From: an uncultured Bacteroidales bacterium
GTDB taxonomy: Bacteria; Bacteroidota; Bacteroidia; Bacteroidales; F082
Direction: 5' to 3'
Assembly (NCBI GenBank): GCA_900318265.1
Contig: ONKA01000023.1
Coordinates: 11,221-49,403, forward strand
DNA length: 38,183 nucleotides
Below the pieces are notes generated by a model, which worked only from the letters and a program-made list of their open reading frames with translations, ran no database searches and was not told where the DNA came from. This document shows, piece after piece, positions 7,438-15,475 of the stretch. The position numbers and the translations under genes are program-made. How positions within the stretch are numbered: position 1 is the stretch's first letter; every line of letters starts with the position of its first letter.

Positions 7438-8334
7438 ATGGAAACGTCAACTAGAGAAAAGGAAATCTACAAAGTGACCCTCGTCGGTGGAGTCGTGAAC
7501 GTCATCCTGCTGCTTTTCAAATTTGTGGCAGGCATCGTGGGACACAGCTCGGCCATGATTGCCGATGCCGTCCATTCGCTTTCCGACTTTGTGACGGACA
7601 TCATTGTGTTGGTCTTTGTCAAGATCAGCAACAAGCCGCAGGACAAGTCGCACGACTACGGTCATGGCAAATACGAGACCTTGGCACTGACCATCATCGG
7701 ACTTGCCTTGATGGCCGTGGCCGTCAGCATCATCGTGAAAGGTGCGATTAAGATTGCAGCCTGGGCCAATGGCGAGGCACTCGAAGCTCCTGGGAAGTTG
7801 GCCTTCTGGGCCGCCATCGTATCCATCGTGCTAAAAGAAGGTGTTTACCGTTACTCCATCATCAAAGCGAAAAAGTTGAACTCGAAGGCTGTCGAAGCCA
7901 ACGCCTGGCACCATCGCAGCGATGCGCTGTCGTCCATCGGCACAGCGGTGGGCATCGGCGGCGCCATCTTCCTTGGTGAGCGTTGGACCATCCTCGACCC
8001 CGTCGCCTCAGTAGCCGTGGGTGCCTTCATAGTCAAGGTAGCTTTTGATCTGCTCAAAAACGGAATAGGCGACCTGATGGAGCAATCGCTTCCCGACGAA
8101 GTGGAAGAGGAAATCCTGAAAATAGTCTCCAAAGTGCCTGGTGTTGAAGAGCCGCACGACCTGCGCACACGACGCATCGGCAACCACTACGCCATAGAGT
8201 TGCACATCCTAATGGATGGCAACATCAGCCTAAAGGAAGCCCACGACAAAGCCTCAGAAGCGGAAGCCTTGCTACGACAACGCTATGGTGAAGAAACACA
8301 CGTGGTAGTGCATGTCGAACCAAGAGAAGAATAA
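7438..8334 (+). CDS. Cation diffusion facilitator family transporter
   Basis: A 298-residue inner-membrane exporter with about six helices and a cytosolic C-terminal dimerisation domain ending at HVVVHVEPREE. The two metal-binding pairs are both His-x3-Asp (His46/Asp50 in HSLSDF, His158/Asp162 in HHRSD). This pattern is typical of zinc-type members such as YiiP; Mn members usually have Asp-x3-Asp. The C-terminal domain has HDLRTRRIGNHYAIELHI, the usual regulatory metal-site region. A His/Asp/Gly-rich loop (SHDYGHGKYETLA, about 71-83) follows the second helix. Likely role: proton-coupled efflux of Zn or related divalent ions. Monocistronic, converging with a lipoprotein gene 3 bases away. Confidence 0.92.
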   Translation: METSTREKEIYKVTLVGGVVNVILLLFKFVAGIVGHSSAMIADAVHSLSDFVTDIIVLVFVKISNKPQDKSHDYGHGKYETLALTIIGLALMAVAVSIIVKGAIKIAAWANGEALEAPGKLAFWAAIVSIVLKEGVYRYSIIKAKKLNSKAVEANAWHHRSDALSSIGTAVGIGGAIFLGERWTILDPVASVAVGAFIVKVAFDLLKNGIGDLMEQSLPDEVEEEILKIVSKVPGVEEPHDLRTRRIGNHYAIELHILMDGNISLKEAHDKASEAEALLRQRYGEETHVVVHVEPREE

Positions 8335-8337
8335 AGC

Positions 8338-8889
8338 TTATTCCTTCTTTTCCATCTTTTTCCCATTCCAGAAGAAAACCGTACGGTTGCCTTCTTCATC
8401 AATGGCAACCAAATCATCTTCATCGAAATAGGCTTCCTTGAAACCATTCAATTCATCCTGTAACTCACTTTCAGTGAGTTTGCCGTCCTTGAAGAGGTAT
8501 TCCTTGATGTGATGCGACTCGTTCTGGATCTCGTCGTCATAGATATGCTCATAGTTGTACACATCTAAGACCTTGAACAAGGTTCCATCAAAGAAGCTTA
8601 CAATCTTACGATCTCGGTGATGGTACACACCCAACTCATAGCTGATGTAATTAGGTTCGATGGTGAAGCTGCTGTTGGCTTCAGCCTCCTCGTCCAAAGG
8701 CATTTTCTCAATTTGATCCCACACCAGCTGCATATCGCACACTGGCATGCTATTCTCTTTGGTTTCCTCGGGTTGAGATTTTGCCACGGTCACTGTTTTT
8801 TCTTGAGTACTTAGAGCCATGTTCCCAATATTACGGCCACATGCAAAAAGCAGGAAGAGCGGGAGAAAAAGGACAATCAGTTGTTTCAT
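8338..8889 (-). CDS. Lipoprotein of unknown function
   Basis: A 183-residue protein starting MKQLIVLFLPLFLLFACG, a clear lipoprotein signal with Cys after Phe-Ala. The mature part is acidic and has a regular YNYEHIYDDEIQNESHH stretch and a C-terminal VFFWNGKKMEKKE. An upstream in-frame ATG at 8922 exists, but the signal sequence begins at 8889. It follows another lipoprotein gene at 44 bases, probably in the same transcript. No known domain was recognised. Confidence 0.7.
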   Translation of the reverse strand: MKQLIVLFLPLFLLFACGRNIGNMALSTQEKTVTVAKSQPEETKENSMPVCDMQLVWDQIEKMPLDEEAEANSSFTIEPNYISYELGVYHHRDRKIVSFFDGTLFKVLDVYNYEHIYDDEIQNESHHIKEYLFKDGKLTESELQDELNGFKEAYFDEDDLVAIDEEGNRTVFFWNGKKMEKKE

Positions 8890-8933
8890 AAATCTCTTAA
8901 AATAGTGCGTCAATAACTTCATTTGGCTTTATG

Positions 8934-9854
8934 TCACTCTGGGAAATGATAATAGCTTGCCGTGATGTTTCCTTCGCAAAGCGCATCGCCTTTGACCACA
9001 TAATTCTGGTAATTGCAGCTTTCTTCGCCGCTGTTGGACGTGTATATCGTCAAGGTCCCGTCTTCCATGACAATTAGACTTGCCCATAGACCATAAAACT
9101 CTCCTCCATCGTCCACGCGCCATGTCGACGTCTCGTTGTAGGTTGCAGGGAATTCCTTCACCGCCTTGATCTCGCCGTTTTCAACCAAGGCAGTAACGCC
9201 CAAAGCGTCATCACCTTTGTTCTCAAACTGAACGTTGACCAGTTGGTATTCGCTGTTGTCACCAAAAACCGCCGAAGCGCAGCTAGTTATGATCTTCCTT
9301 CCGTATTTGTTTTCAAAAGCCTTTTGGAGGTCATCCGACAAGGCCACCACTTTGGTCATCCCGTTTTCGCGGTTTTTCAAATCGAGTATGGTGGAGGTGT
9401 TCTTGTAATTCTCATCCACCAACAGCGCGGCATCCCAAATGGCATCGTATTCATTCTCTGGATTTTCCAACAGTTTCCCTTCTTGCATCTCATAGAGCCA
9501 CCCCGAAAGGTTGTCAAAATTATAATAGGTGTCACGGCCGCTGTTTTTCTCTTTGTCCCCCAACTGAACGCCTTTGAAACTCACAGTGTAGTACTTGCCG
9601 TCATAGATGATGTACTTGTAGTTTTTCAGACTATCGTTAGGTTGGGGCGTTTCACCATCGTCAAAATACGTTTGCAACAGGAAACGCTCTCCATACTGAT
9701 CGGAAAGCACATAGACAGGCAGCACGGGTGCCTCATGGACCTCCTCTTTAATTTCCGCCGCGTCCGTATTCGTTGTTTGCTGTTGTTGATTGTTTCCTCC
9801 GCACCCGAAAAGCATGAGTGCCGAAAGAGAAAGAACGAGTAATTGTTTTCTCAT
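8934..9854 (-). CDS. Lipoprotein of unknown function
   Basis: A 306-residue protein with signal MRKQLLVLSLSALMLFGCGG (lipobox LFGC), then a Gln/Asn/Thr-rich linker and an all-beta-looking mature part with many Gly/Asp turns (for example FDNLSGWLYEMQEG, STWRVDDGGEFYGLW). The C-terminus SCNYQNYVVKGDALCEG contains two Cys that could pair. It is the first gene of a two-lipoprotein unit on the minus strand and has its own -7 element. Function unknown; not related by eye to the triplet at 4.6-6.5 kb. Confidence 0.72.
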   Translation of the reverse strand: MRKQLLVLSLSALMLFGCGGNNQQQQTTNTDAAEIKEEVHEAPVLPVYVLSDQYGERFLLQTYFDDGETPQPNDSLKNYKYIIYDGKYYTVSFKGVQLGDKEKNSGRDTYYNFDNLSGWLYEMQEGKLLENPENEYDAIWDAALLVDENYKNTSTILDLKNRENGMTKVVALSDDLQKAFENKYGRKIITSCASAVFGDNSEYQLVNVQFENKGDDALGVTALVENGEIKAVKEFPATYNETSTWRVDDGGEFYGLWASLIVMEDGTLTIYTSNSGEESCNYQNYVVKGDALCEGNITASYYHFPE

Positions 9855-9880
9855 GATGATAAGTTTATGGGTTAATGTGA

Positions 9881-9888
9881 CAAAAGTA
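9881..9888 (-). promoter_or_regulatory. -7 element of the two-lipoprotein unit
   Basis: TACTTTTG on the minus strand, 26 bases before the ATG at 9854; no convincing -33 TTTG at the right distance. Confidence 0.5.
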
Positions 9889-9964
9889 CAAAGAAAACGA
9901 ACATGTTTATCCTTATGGAATCGCTTTTTTTACCCCAAATGAACAGTTTTACGCCAAAAAACCG

Positions 9965-9972
9965 TACTTTTG
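9965..9972 (+). promoter_or_regulatory. -7 element of the beta-barrel gene
   Basis: TACTTTTG followed by CAG, about 77 bases before the ATG at 10050. The -33 region has only TTTT at a short distance. The gap between the divergent genes (9855-10049) otherwise shows only AT-rich leader sequence. Confidence 0.5.
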
Positions 9973-10049
9973 CAGTTGAAAACAAGCATTACCAATATTG
10001 AAGAAAACGAAATAACAACCTAATATCTAACAACTTAAATCATTACACT

Positions 10050-10652
10050 ATGAAGAAAGTATTAGCAATTGTGGCTCTCGTAGCCGCCATGTTCGTTGCC
10101 GGAAATGTGCAGGCACAATCAACAATTTATGCAGGTTACGCTCCTGAGTCCTTCGTTTCGGGCAACTCAAGCACCAACTATCAAGGCTTCTTCGCTGGAT
10201 TCACCCAGAACTTTGGCCTTTCTAAAGGCATTGGCGTTGCCGCTGGCGCCCAATTCCGTATGAACACTAAGAGCGAGTCGAACACCATTTTGGGAGTGAC
10301 CACCACCACCAAGAACAGCCAATTCCTGGTCGATGTTCCGATTCTGTTCAACTATGGCATCGGCGTTAACCGCGATATTACGATCACGCCTTTCGTTGGT
10401 CCTATGGTATCATTGGCCCTGGCTGGCAACACAAAAGTCTCTGTTGGCAGCAGCACTAGCACTTCCGACTGGTATGGCGACAACAGCAGAATGAACCGCT
10501 TCAACCTCTACGCCGTGTTTGGCGCCGATGTAAAGTTCAACCAATTCAATCTGTTTGGTGGCTATCGTCTCGGCCTGCTTGACCTCAACTCGAGCGACAA
10601 TGTTACTTTAAAGACGAATGGCCTTTTCGTTGGCCTTGGCTTCACCTTATAA
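10050..10652 (+). CDS. Small outer-membrane beta-barrel protein (paralogue 1)
   Basis: A 200-residue protein with a Sec signal peptide cut after VQAQ (MKKVLAIVALVAAMFVAGNVQAQ in outline), then alternating amphipathic strands ending in an aromatic-poor but typical GLFVGLGFTL, with a terminal Leu. Gly-rich strands such as GIGVAAGAQFRM, FVGPMVSLALAG and LFGGYRLGLLDL fit an eight-stranded porin-like fold. It is a clear paralogue of the gene at 23233: the signal peptide and last third are nearly identical, while the exposed middle loops differ. Monocistronic, with its own terminator. Role unknown (structural or small-molecule passage). Confidence 0.85.
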   Translation: MKKVLAIVALVAAMFVAGNVQAQSTIYAGYAPESFVSGNSSTNYQGFFAGFTQNFGLSKGIGVAAGAQFRMNTKSESNTILGVTTTTKNSQFLVDVPILFNYGIGVNRDITITPFVGPMVSLALAGNTKVSVGSSTSTSDWYGDNSRMNRFNLYAVFGADVKFNQFNLFGGYRLGLLDLNSSDNVTLKTNGLFVGLGFTL

Positions 10653-10671
10653 TTTGAGGTTTACAGACAAC

Positions 10672-10707
10672 AAAAAAAGCGAGCGACGTTTGTCGCTCGC
10701 TTTTTTT
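10672..10707. terminator. Bidirectional terminator between the beta-barrel gene and dpp4
   Basis: A 16-bp stem (10672-10687 against 10692-10707) with GTTT loop; A run on the left arm, T run on the right. It sits between two converging genes. Confidence 0.9.
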
Positions 10708-10727
10708 GTCCTTCTTACGAGATGGTT

Positions 10728-12947
10728 TTATTCTCCCAGCAAGTGCTCAAACAAGAAGTTGTCTATCTTGTTGAAGAGATGCATGCGGCACTCGCCGCTA
10801 CCATATTCGTAGCCACCGTAGATGCCGTGGTTCTTGTTGGGATAAATCATCAAGTCGAACTGCTTGCCATTAGAAATCATGGCCTTGATGAGTTCCATGG
10901 CGTTCTGGTAGTGGACATTGTCGTCGCCGCTGCCATGGCAGAGCAGGTAGTTGCCCTTGATCATCGCCGTGTTGTGGACGGGTGAATTGAGGTCGTAGCC
11001 ATCGGGGTTCTCCTGCGGGGTGCGCATGAAACGCTCAGTGTAGACATTGTCGTAATAACGCCAGTTGGTCACAGGAGCCACCGAAACGGCCGTGCTGATG
11101 ACATCGGCGCCCTTGGTGATGCCATTGGCGGCCATGAAGCCACCGTAGCTCCAACCATAAATGCCAATTCTATCAGCATCCACGTATGGCTGCTTGGCCA
11201 TATACTTGGCCAGCGTAATCATATCCTCAGTCTCATATTTACCCAGTTGCAAGTAAGTCATCTTCTTGAACACCTCGCCTTGGGCGCCGCTACCGCGGTT
11301 GTTGATGGACACGCTGATAATACCATGCTGAGCCAGCAACTGCATCCACCAATAATCGCTGTCGGCCCATGAATTGTTGACCGTCTGATGACCGGGACCA
11401 CCATACACGTAAATCAACACGGGGTATTTCTTTGCGGGATCGAAGTCGGGAGGCAAGATCTGCCAAGCGTCCACGTCGACTTGCGTTCCATCGGGAAGCA
11501 CGAAAGCGGGGTCGCTGATCTTCATGAGTTTCTTCTCACCGAGGTTGAAGGTCTTCAGCTTTTCAGCGAACTCATGGTTGTCCTCAAGCACGCGCACCAA
11601 CTTGCCCTTGTTGGTATAAAGCTCGAATTGGCGGGGCTGACTGATGGTACTGTTTATATTAATAAGGTAGCTGAAGTCGTTGCTGAAAGTAGCACTGTTG
11701 GTGCCCGGGCGACCAATCACCTCTCGCATTTGGCCTTTCAAGTTAACGGCATAAATCTGACGGTCGACGGGAGTGTTCTTTGCGGCTTGGAAATACACTT
11801 CCTTGCCATCGAAACCGTACACCGAAGTCACATCCCAAGGGCCGTCGGTGAGTTGCTTCACCAATGTACCATCCAGATTGTAAAGATAGATGTGGTTGTA
11901 GCCACTTCTCTCAGAAGTCATCAAGAAACGCTTGCCATCCTCAAGAAAATGCCAGTCGTCGGTAATGTCGATGTAGTATTTGTTGGTATCGTCGTAGAAC
12001 ACACGGCTCTTGCCCGTGGTGGCATCGGCGGCCAAAATCTCCAGATGATTCTGATGACGGTTGAGGCGTTGGATGGCCAGCACATTGGCATCCTTCGTCC
12101 AAGCGATGCGGGGCAGGTAGATATCGGTTTCCTTGCCCGTGTCCATCTTCACGGTCTTACCGTTTTCGAGGTTGTAGACATAAATCTCAACGATGGAGTT
12201 GTCCTCGCCAGCCTTGGGATACTTGAAGCTGTACCAATCAGGATAAAGGCCTTCAAACTCTTCCATCTGGAACTCGCGCACGTTGCTCTCGTCGAACTTC
12301 ATGAAGGCGATTTTCTTGCTGTCGGGCGACCAATAGAAACCTTGCGAGAAGCTGAATTCCTCCTCATAGACCCAGTCGGGAGCGCCATTGATGATATGAT
12401 TGTAAAGCCCGTCGTTTGTAAACTGCTTCTCCTCCCCTGTCTTCAGGTCTTTGATGAAAAGGTTATTGTCGCGCATAAAGGCCACTTTGGTGGCATCAGG
12501 CGAGAAAGTAGCCAGACGCTGCTTGCCGTTATTTGAAAGCGGCTGTAAGGTCTTGGTGGCGAAGTCATATACATAATAATTGGCGTGGAAAGAATGGCGG
12601 TATATGCTTTCCATATCGGTAAGGCACAGCATCTTATCCTCATTGGCGCTCAGCTCATAGTTCTGCAAGCCAATAGGCAGCGAATCGGGATGCATGGTGA
12701 GGTCAGCGATACCGAATAAAGTCTTCTCCAATTTGCCTGTCTTGTAATTGTAGATGTTGAGTTGGCCTTTCTCGAATGAGGCGTAGGTCTTGCCATCCTT
12801 CATCGAGTTCATGCCGCGCACACTCTTGGCATAGAAAGTACCGCGCTGATAAAGGTCTTCCAATTCAAAATTCTTCTTCTCTTGGGCCGAAGCCGAAACT
12901 GCTCCAAAAACAAGGAACAAACTGACTAATAGGTATTTAAACTTCAT
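10728..12947 (-). CDS. dpp4: Dipeptidyl peptidase IV (S9B family)
   Basis: A 739-residue exported serine peptidase that removes X-Pro or X-Ala dipeptides from peptide N-termini. It has a signal peptide (MKFKYLLVSLFLVF..ASAQ), an N-terminal beta-propeller and a C-terminal alpha/beta hydrolase. The N-terminus-binding glutamates are in DWVYEEEF (about residues 195-197). The catalytic Ser is in GWSYGG (about 600), Asp in HGSGDDNVH (about 675) and His in NKNHG (about 707). An earlier in-frame ATG at 12968 lies on the -7 promoter element, so 12947 is the start. In the Bacteroidales DPP-IV acts in the periplasm in peptide use. Length is normal and no lesion is seen. Confidence 0.95.
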   Translation of the reverse strand: MKFKYLLVSLFLVFGAVSASAQEKKNFELEDLYQRGTFYAKSVRGMNSMKDGKTYASFEKGQLNIYNYKTGKLEKTLFGIADLTMHPDSLPIGLQNYELSANEDKMLCLTDMESIYRHSFHANYYVYDFATKTLQPLSNNGKQRLATFSPDATKVAFMRDNNLFIKDLKTGEEKQFTNDGLYNHIINGAPDWVYEEEFSFSQGFYWSPDSKKIAFMKFDESNVREFQMEEFEGLYPDWYSFKYPKAGEDNSIVEIYVYNLENGKTVKMDTGKETDIYLPRIAWTKDANVLAIQRLNRHQNHLEILAADATTGKSRVFYDDTNKYYIDITDDWHFLEDGKRFLMTSERSGYNHIYLYNLDGTLVKQLTDGPWDVTSVYGFDGKEVYFQAAKNTPVDRQIYAVNLKGQMREVIGRPGTNSATFSNDFSYLININSTISQPRQFELYTNKGKLVRVLEDNHEFAEKLKTFNLGEKKLMKISDPAFVLPDGTQVDVDAWQILPPDFDPAKKYPVLIYVYGGPGHQTVNNSWADSDYWWMQLLAQHGIISVSINNRGSGAQGEVFKKMTYLQLGKYETEDMITLAKYMAKQPYVDADRIGIYGWSYGGFMAANGITKGADVISTAVSVAPVTNWRYYDNVYTERFMRTPQENPDGYDLNSPVHNTAMIKGNYLLCHGSGDDNVHYQNAMELIKAMISNGKQFDLMIYPNKNHGIYGGYEYGSGECRMHLFNKIDNFLFEHLLGE

Positions 12948-12967
12948 AACAAATAGATTTGATTGCA

Positions 12968-12998
12968 CAAAGGTAGAATTTTTTTGAAAAAAAGCAGA
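12968..12998 (-). promoter_or_regulatory. Promoter of dpp4
   Basis: On the minus strand TACCTTTG (12968-12975) preceded after 19 bases by TCTG (12995-12998), one mismatch from TTTG. Confidence 0.55.
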
Positions 12999-13004
12999 AA
13001 AAAT

Positions 13005-13035
13005 CTTGTGGGTTTCAGAAAAAGCCGTATTTTTG
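13005..13035 (+). promoter_or_regulatory. Promoter of the tRNA-Val genes
   Basis: CTTG at 13005-13008, 19 bases, then TATTTTTG at 13028-13035. Transcription would start a few bases before the first tRNA at 13047. Confidence 0.65.
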
Positions 13036-13046
13036 CACCCGCATTT

Positions 13047-13121
13047 GGGACGGTAGCTCAGTTGGTTTAGAGCGCATGCTTGACAGGCATGAGGTCACAA
13101 GTTCGATCCTTGTTCGCCCCA
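13047..13121 (+). tRNA. tRNA-Val (anticodon GAC)
   Basis: A 75-base cloverleaf. Anticodon stem CATGC/GCATG carries loop TTGACAG, giving anticodon GAC (reads GUC and GUU). The T arm is ACAAG-TTCGATC-CTTGT. CCA is not encoded. The acceptor stem has an A-C mismatch at pair 4-69 and a G-T wobble at 7-66, unlike the perfect stem of the next tRNA; this may be a point change or a sequence error. Confidence 0.93.
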
Positions 13122-13126
13122 CTCTG

Positions 13127-13151
13127 TAGAGACGCATTGAATGCGTCTCTT
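13127..13151 (+). repeat. Hairpin of an interspersed TGTAGAGACGCA repeat
   Basis: A 10-bp stem (AGAGACGCAT at 13128-13137 against 13141-13150) with a 3-base loop and a short T run, between the two tRNAs. The arm TGTAGAGACGCA recurs in a larger palindrome at 31030-31055, so it looks like a dispersed palindromic element. It could also end or process the first tRNA transcript. Confidence 0.65.
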
Positions 13152-13173
13152 TTCTAAACCCCAAGCGATTATC

Positions 13174-13248
13174 GGGACGTTAGCCCAGTTGGTTTAGAGC
13201 GCTGCCTTCACACGGCAGAGGTCACTGGTTCGAGTCCAGTACGTCCCA
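13174..13248 (+). tRNA. tRNA-Val (anticodon CAC)
   Basis: A 75-base cloverleaf. Acceptor GGGACGT/ACGTCCC is perfect; anticodon stem CTGCC/GGCAG has loop TTCACAC with anticodon CAC (reads GUG); the T arm is ACTGG-TTCGAGT-CCAGT. CCA is not encoded. The last 15 bases (13235-13249, one base past the gene) are duplicated exactly at 28230-28244. Confidence 0.95.
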
Positions 13249-13249
13249 C
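13235..13249 (+). other. Possible attachment core in the tRNA-Val 3' end (left copy)
   Basis: TCCAGTACGTCCCAC spans the T-stem 3' half, acceptor 3' half and discriminator of tRNA-Val(CAC). The same 15 bases occur in the same direction at 28230-28244. tRNA 3' ends are the classic targets of tyrosine recombinases; the role as att site is inferred. Confidence 0.45.
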
Positions 13250-13262
13250 AACAAACGAAGAT

Positions 13263-13288
13263 AACCTGCTGATTTTCAGCAGGTTTTT
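13263..13288 (+). terminator. Terminator after the tRNA-Val genes
   Basis: AACCTGCTGA (13263-13272), loop TTT, TCAGCAGGTT (13276-13285) and a T run to 13288. Confidence 0.85.
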
Positions 13289-13301
13289 CTTTTTTCACAA
13301 G

Positions 13302-13324
13302 TTTTACCCCCTATTTTACCCCCC
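13302..13324 (+). repeat. Two direct repeats TTTTACCCCC next to the tRNA
   Basis: TTTTACCCCC at 13302-13311 and TTTTACCCCC(C) at 13314-13324, period 12. They lie about 50 bases past the tRNA end, where integrase arm-type sites or a transposition end would be expected. The rest of the 244-base gap to the next gene is AT-rich without other structure. Confidence 0.45.
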
Positions 13325-13459
13325 AAGATACCCTAAGTTCATGGTTTTGTGATGATAAGGTCTGTCTTGCAAGCATTGTTTTGACAATTTCTAAATTTCT
13401 CTACTATCGTCCGGTATATCTTTATTACCAATTTGACATATTGGGAAAACTGTTTTTTT

Positions 13460-13467
13460 TATTTTTG
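13460..13467 (+). promoter_or_regulatory. -7 element of the 655-residue protein gene
   Basis: TATTTTTG, 25 bases before the ATG at 13493. TTTG at 13432-13435 is 24 bases upstream, slightly too far for a regular -33 element. Confidence 0.45.
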
Positions 13468-13492
13468 CCTGAGAAAAACACAAATATCCCCA

Positions 13493-15460
13493 ATGGCCGA
13501 CTATTTTGATAATATAGCAAAGCAATTATTTGAAAATGATTTGAAAGATGTCCAAATAAATTCACGTGACATACCAATACACTCTACCGATACCATAGAA
13601 GGTGTTATTGTTGAAACACTTAAAGACAAGGGAATTATAGTTGATAACTATGATTTTTTGATAGGTATTGCCATTTGGGAGTACAATGTATATGTAAATA
13701 AATACCTTTATGAAAACGCATGTGTTTGGAATGGATATCAGGATGCTGTAAATAAGTACATCAACGAGTATTGCAAAAAATACGATATACCCCATGAGGT
13801 ATTACAGGCAATTGAAAGTGCATATCATTGGAAATCAACAAGAAAACTAGCATCTGAGTATTCTGCACCAATCTCCGTAATCTATAGCCAAAAGACAAGG
13901 CAGAGTTTAAGTGGAGAAACAGAATTTGAGAAAAAATGGAATGCATACATTCCACAAGATACAAGCCAGAGTGATAGTGAAATAGCAGAATTTGATAATT
14001 TTTGGGATGCGTGTGTTCCTTGTGAGTCAGGAATAATACCGATTGGCCTATTGCTTCGAAATGCTATAGATATCAACAACACTATTGTTGATAAGGACTT
14101 TATTAATCGGATTGAGTCCATTGAAGTATGTTATGGATATGTGGCAATAATTAACGATGCTTTACGCAGAAATTTAGTTGATGCTTTTTTTTATTATAAG
14201 CAAAGTAACTTAAAAGTGGCTCAACTGGTTTTTGAGGCGCTTGAATACTTTGTCCCTAGTACTTTCAATCATTCGTTGAACTTGATTTTAGCGCCATTGG
14301 TTGCTATTCACGGGTTATATCTCACTGAAAATGGTTATTTGACCCCAATGAAGTATCTGGAGCACAATTATCATTCGAAGGATGGTTTTACTGACGATCT
14401 TTTTGTTAGCAATGTTCAACTTGTTTTTAACGTACGTGGCTCTTTTGCACCTCTTGTTAAACAATGGGAAGAATGGAGAGGGCTGGTGTTACCATGTAAG
14501 AATTTGTGTAATATGATTTTTTCAGTGGTTTTGGGATTACAAGAAGGCAAAGAGGCAGACAGTAATTATTACTACAAAAAAATAACTGATAAAAATTGCA
14601 AAAAATTCGTTGATGATGTATTAAGAATAAAATCCATTTGCTCCTCTTTGGACGAAGGCTTTATTGATTCATATCTTCAAGATAGGGAGGATAAGAGTGG
14701 CAGATTTATTCGAATTGATAAGGAGTCTTTTCATATTGATTCTTGCCCTCCACGAGACATCAATTCGATGATTTGTGATCTTGACATTCCAACAAGGTCA
14801 GGCGCGGCACAAATTGATGAAGCTGAGAATGCATCTCCTAAAAAAGTCGCACAACCAGTTAATAATCCCACATGCCCGCATGATAATACTTCCTTGATCC
14901 TAAAACGAGCTGAAACGTGGCCATTGCCTTTTGACTTCTTTGAAACTGATTACATTGATGAAACATGTAAAGAAGGAGATTATATTCCGGGGTTCTTGTC
15001 GGGTATTGTGGATTTTAGTTTGATAGGAACTGATGTGACGGGTGAGGCCATGAAAAAAGGCTTCCAGTTATCCGGGTATTTCTCTGAATTAATCAATGCG
15101 CTTGCCAAAGAAGGATGCTTCAAAAATGATGACGAAACGAAACTTGCTTTCGCGCGTGCTCTAACAGGAAGAAGAATAAAAAGAGGGGTTAAATGGGAGG
15201 GATCGACTTTTGGAAAATGGGCTAATGTTATGTGCTATCTAACATGGAGACTATACGGAGGCAAATACGATTATATATCCAAAGTTTTCCCAGAACTCTT
15301 AAGAATAAAGAAGCTACAGAATAGCTATGCAAAAAACCTAAAAAAATACGATGGCATAACAAGTGCCATAGATGTCTTTCTGAATAAAGTGAAATACCTG
15401 TATTCAAACAAACAAGAGGAAGATACCCAGGTGCCAGAACAACCATCTTCGCCTGAGTAA
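13493..15460 (+). CDS. Unrecognised 655-residue protein in an AT-rich block
   Basis: A long intact soluble protein with no signal peptide or membrane helix. I do not recognise its family. It is Tyr/Asn/Ile/Lys-rich and its codons favour A/T at third positions, unlike the GC-rich neighbours, which suggests horizontal transfer. Residues 144-155 and 166-177 are a short internal repeat (EFEKKWNAYIPQ, EFDNFWDACVPC). A charged, Pro-containing linker (about 460-485) separates the N-terminal part from a C-terminal helical domain with ALTGRRIKRGVKWEG. That segment resembles C-terminal domains of Bacteroidales mobile-element proteins of the RteC sort, but only by impression. The start at 13493 follows a -7 element; the frame opens earlier at 13433 but upstream of the likely transcript start. 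It converges on a phospholipase D-like gene. Confidence 0.7.
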   Translation: MADYFDNIAKQLFENDLKDVQINSRDIPIHSTDTIEGVIVETLKDKGIIVDNYDFLIGIAIWEYNVYVNKYLYENACVWNGYQDAVNKYINEYCKKYDIPHEVLQAIESAYHWKSTRKLASEYSAPISVIYSQKTRQSLSGETEFEKKWNAYIPQDTSQSDSEIAEFDNFWDACVPCESGIIPIGLLLRNAIDINNTIVDKDFINRIESIEVCYGYVAIINDALRRNLVDAFFYYKQSNLKVAQLVFEALEYFVPSTFNHSLNLILAPLVAIHGLYLTENGYLTPMKYLEHNYHSKDGFTDDLFVSNVQLVFNVRGSFAPLVKQWEEWRGLVLPCKNLCNMIFSVVLGLQEGKEADSNYYYKKITDKNCKKFVDDVLRIKSICSSLDEGFIDSYLQDREDKSGRFIRIDKESFHIDSCPPRDINSMICDLDIPTRSGAAQIDEAENASPKKVAQPVNNPTCPHDNTSLILKRAETWPLPFDFFETDYIDETCKEGDYIPGFLSGIVDFSLIGTDVTGEAMKKGFQLSGYFSELINALAKEGCFKNDDETKLAFARALTGRRIKRGVKWEGSTFGKWANVMCYLTWRLYGGKYDYISKVFPELLRIKKLQNSYAKNLKKYDGITSAIDVFLNKVKYLYSNKQEEDTQVPEQPSSPE

Positions 15461-15475
15461 TATCACGTGGCATTT

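Noticed and set aside
11388-12536. 382-codon plus-strand frame inside dpp4
   Set aside because: Antisense shadow of the DPP-IV propeller; the DPP-IV frame has all catalytic motifs.
13431-13467. Enterobacterial-type sigma-70 promoter (TTGACA at 13433-13438)
   Set aside because: Bacteroidota use the TTTG/TAnnTTTG type, which fits the -7 element seen; the TTGACA is at the wrong distance from any TATAAT.
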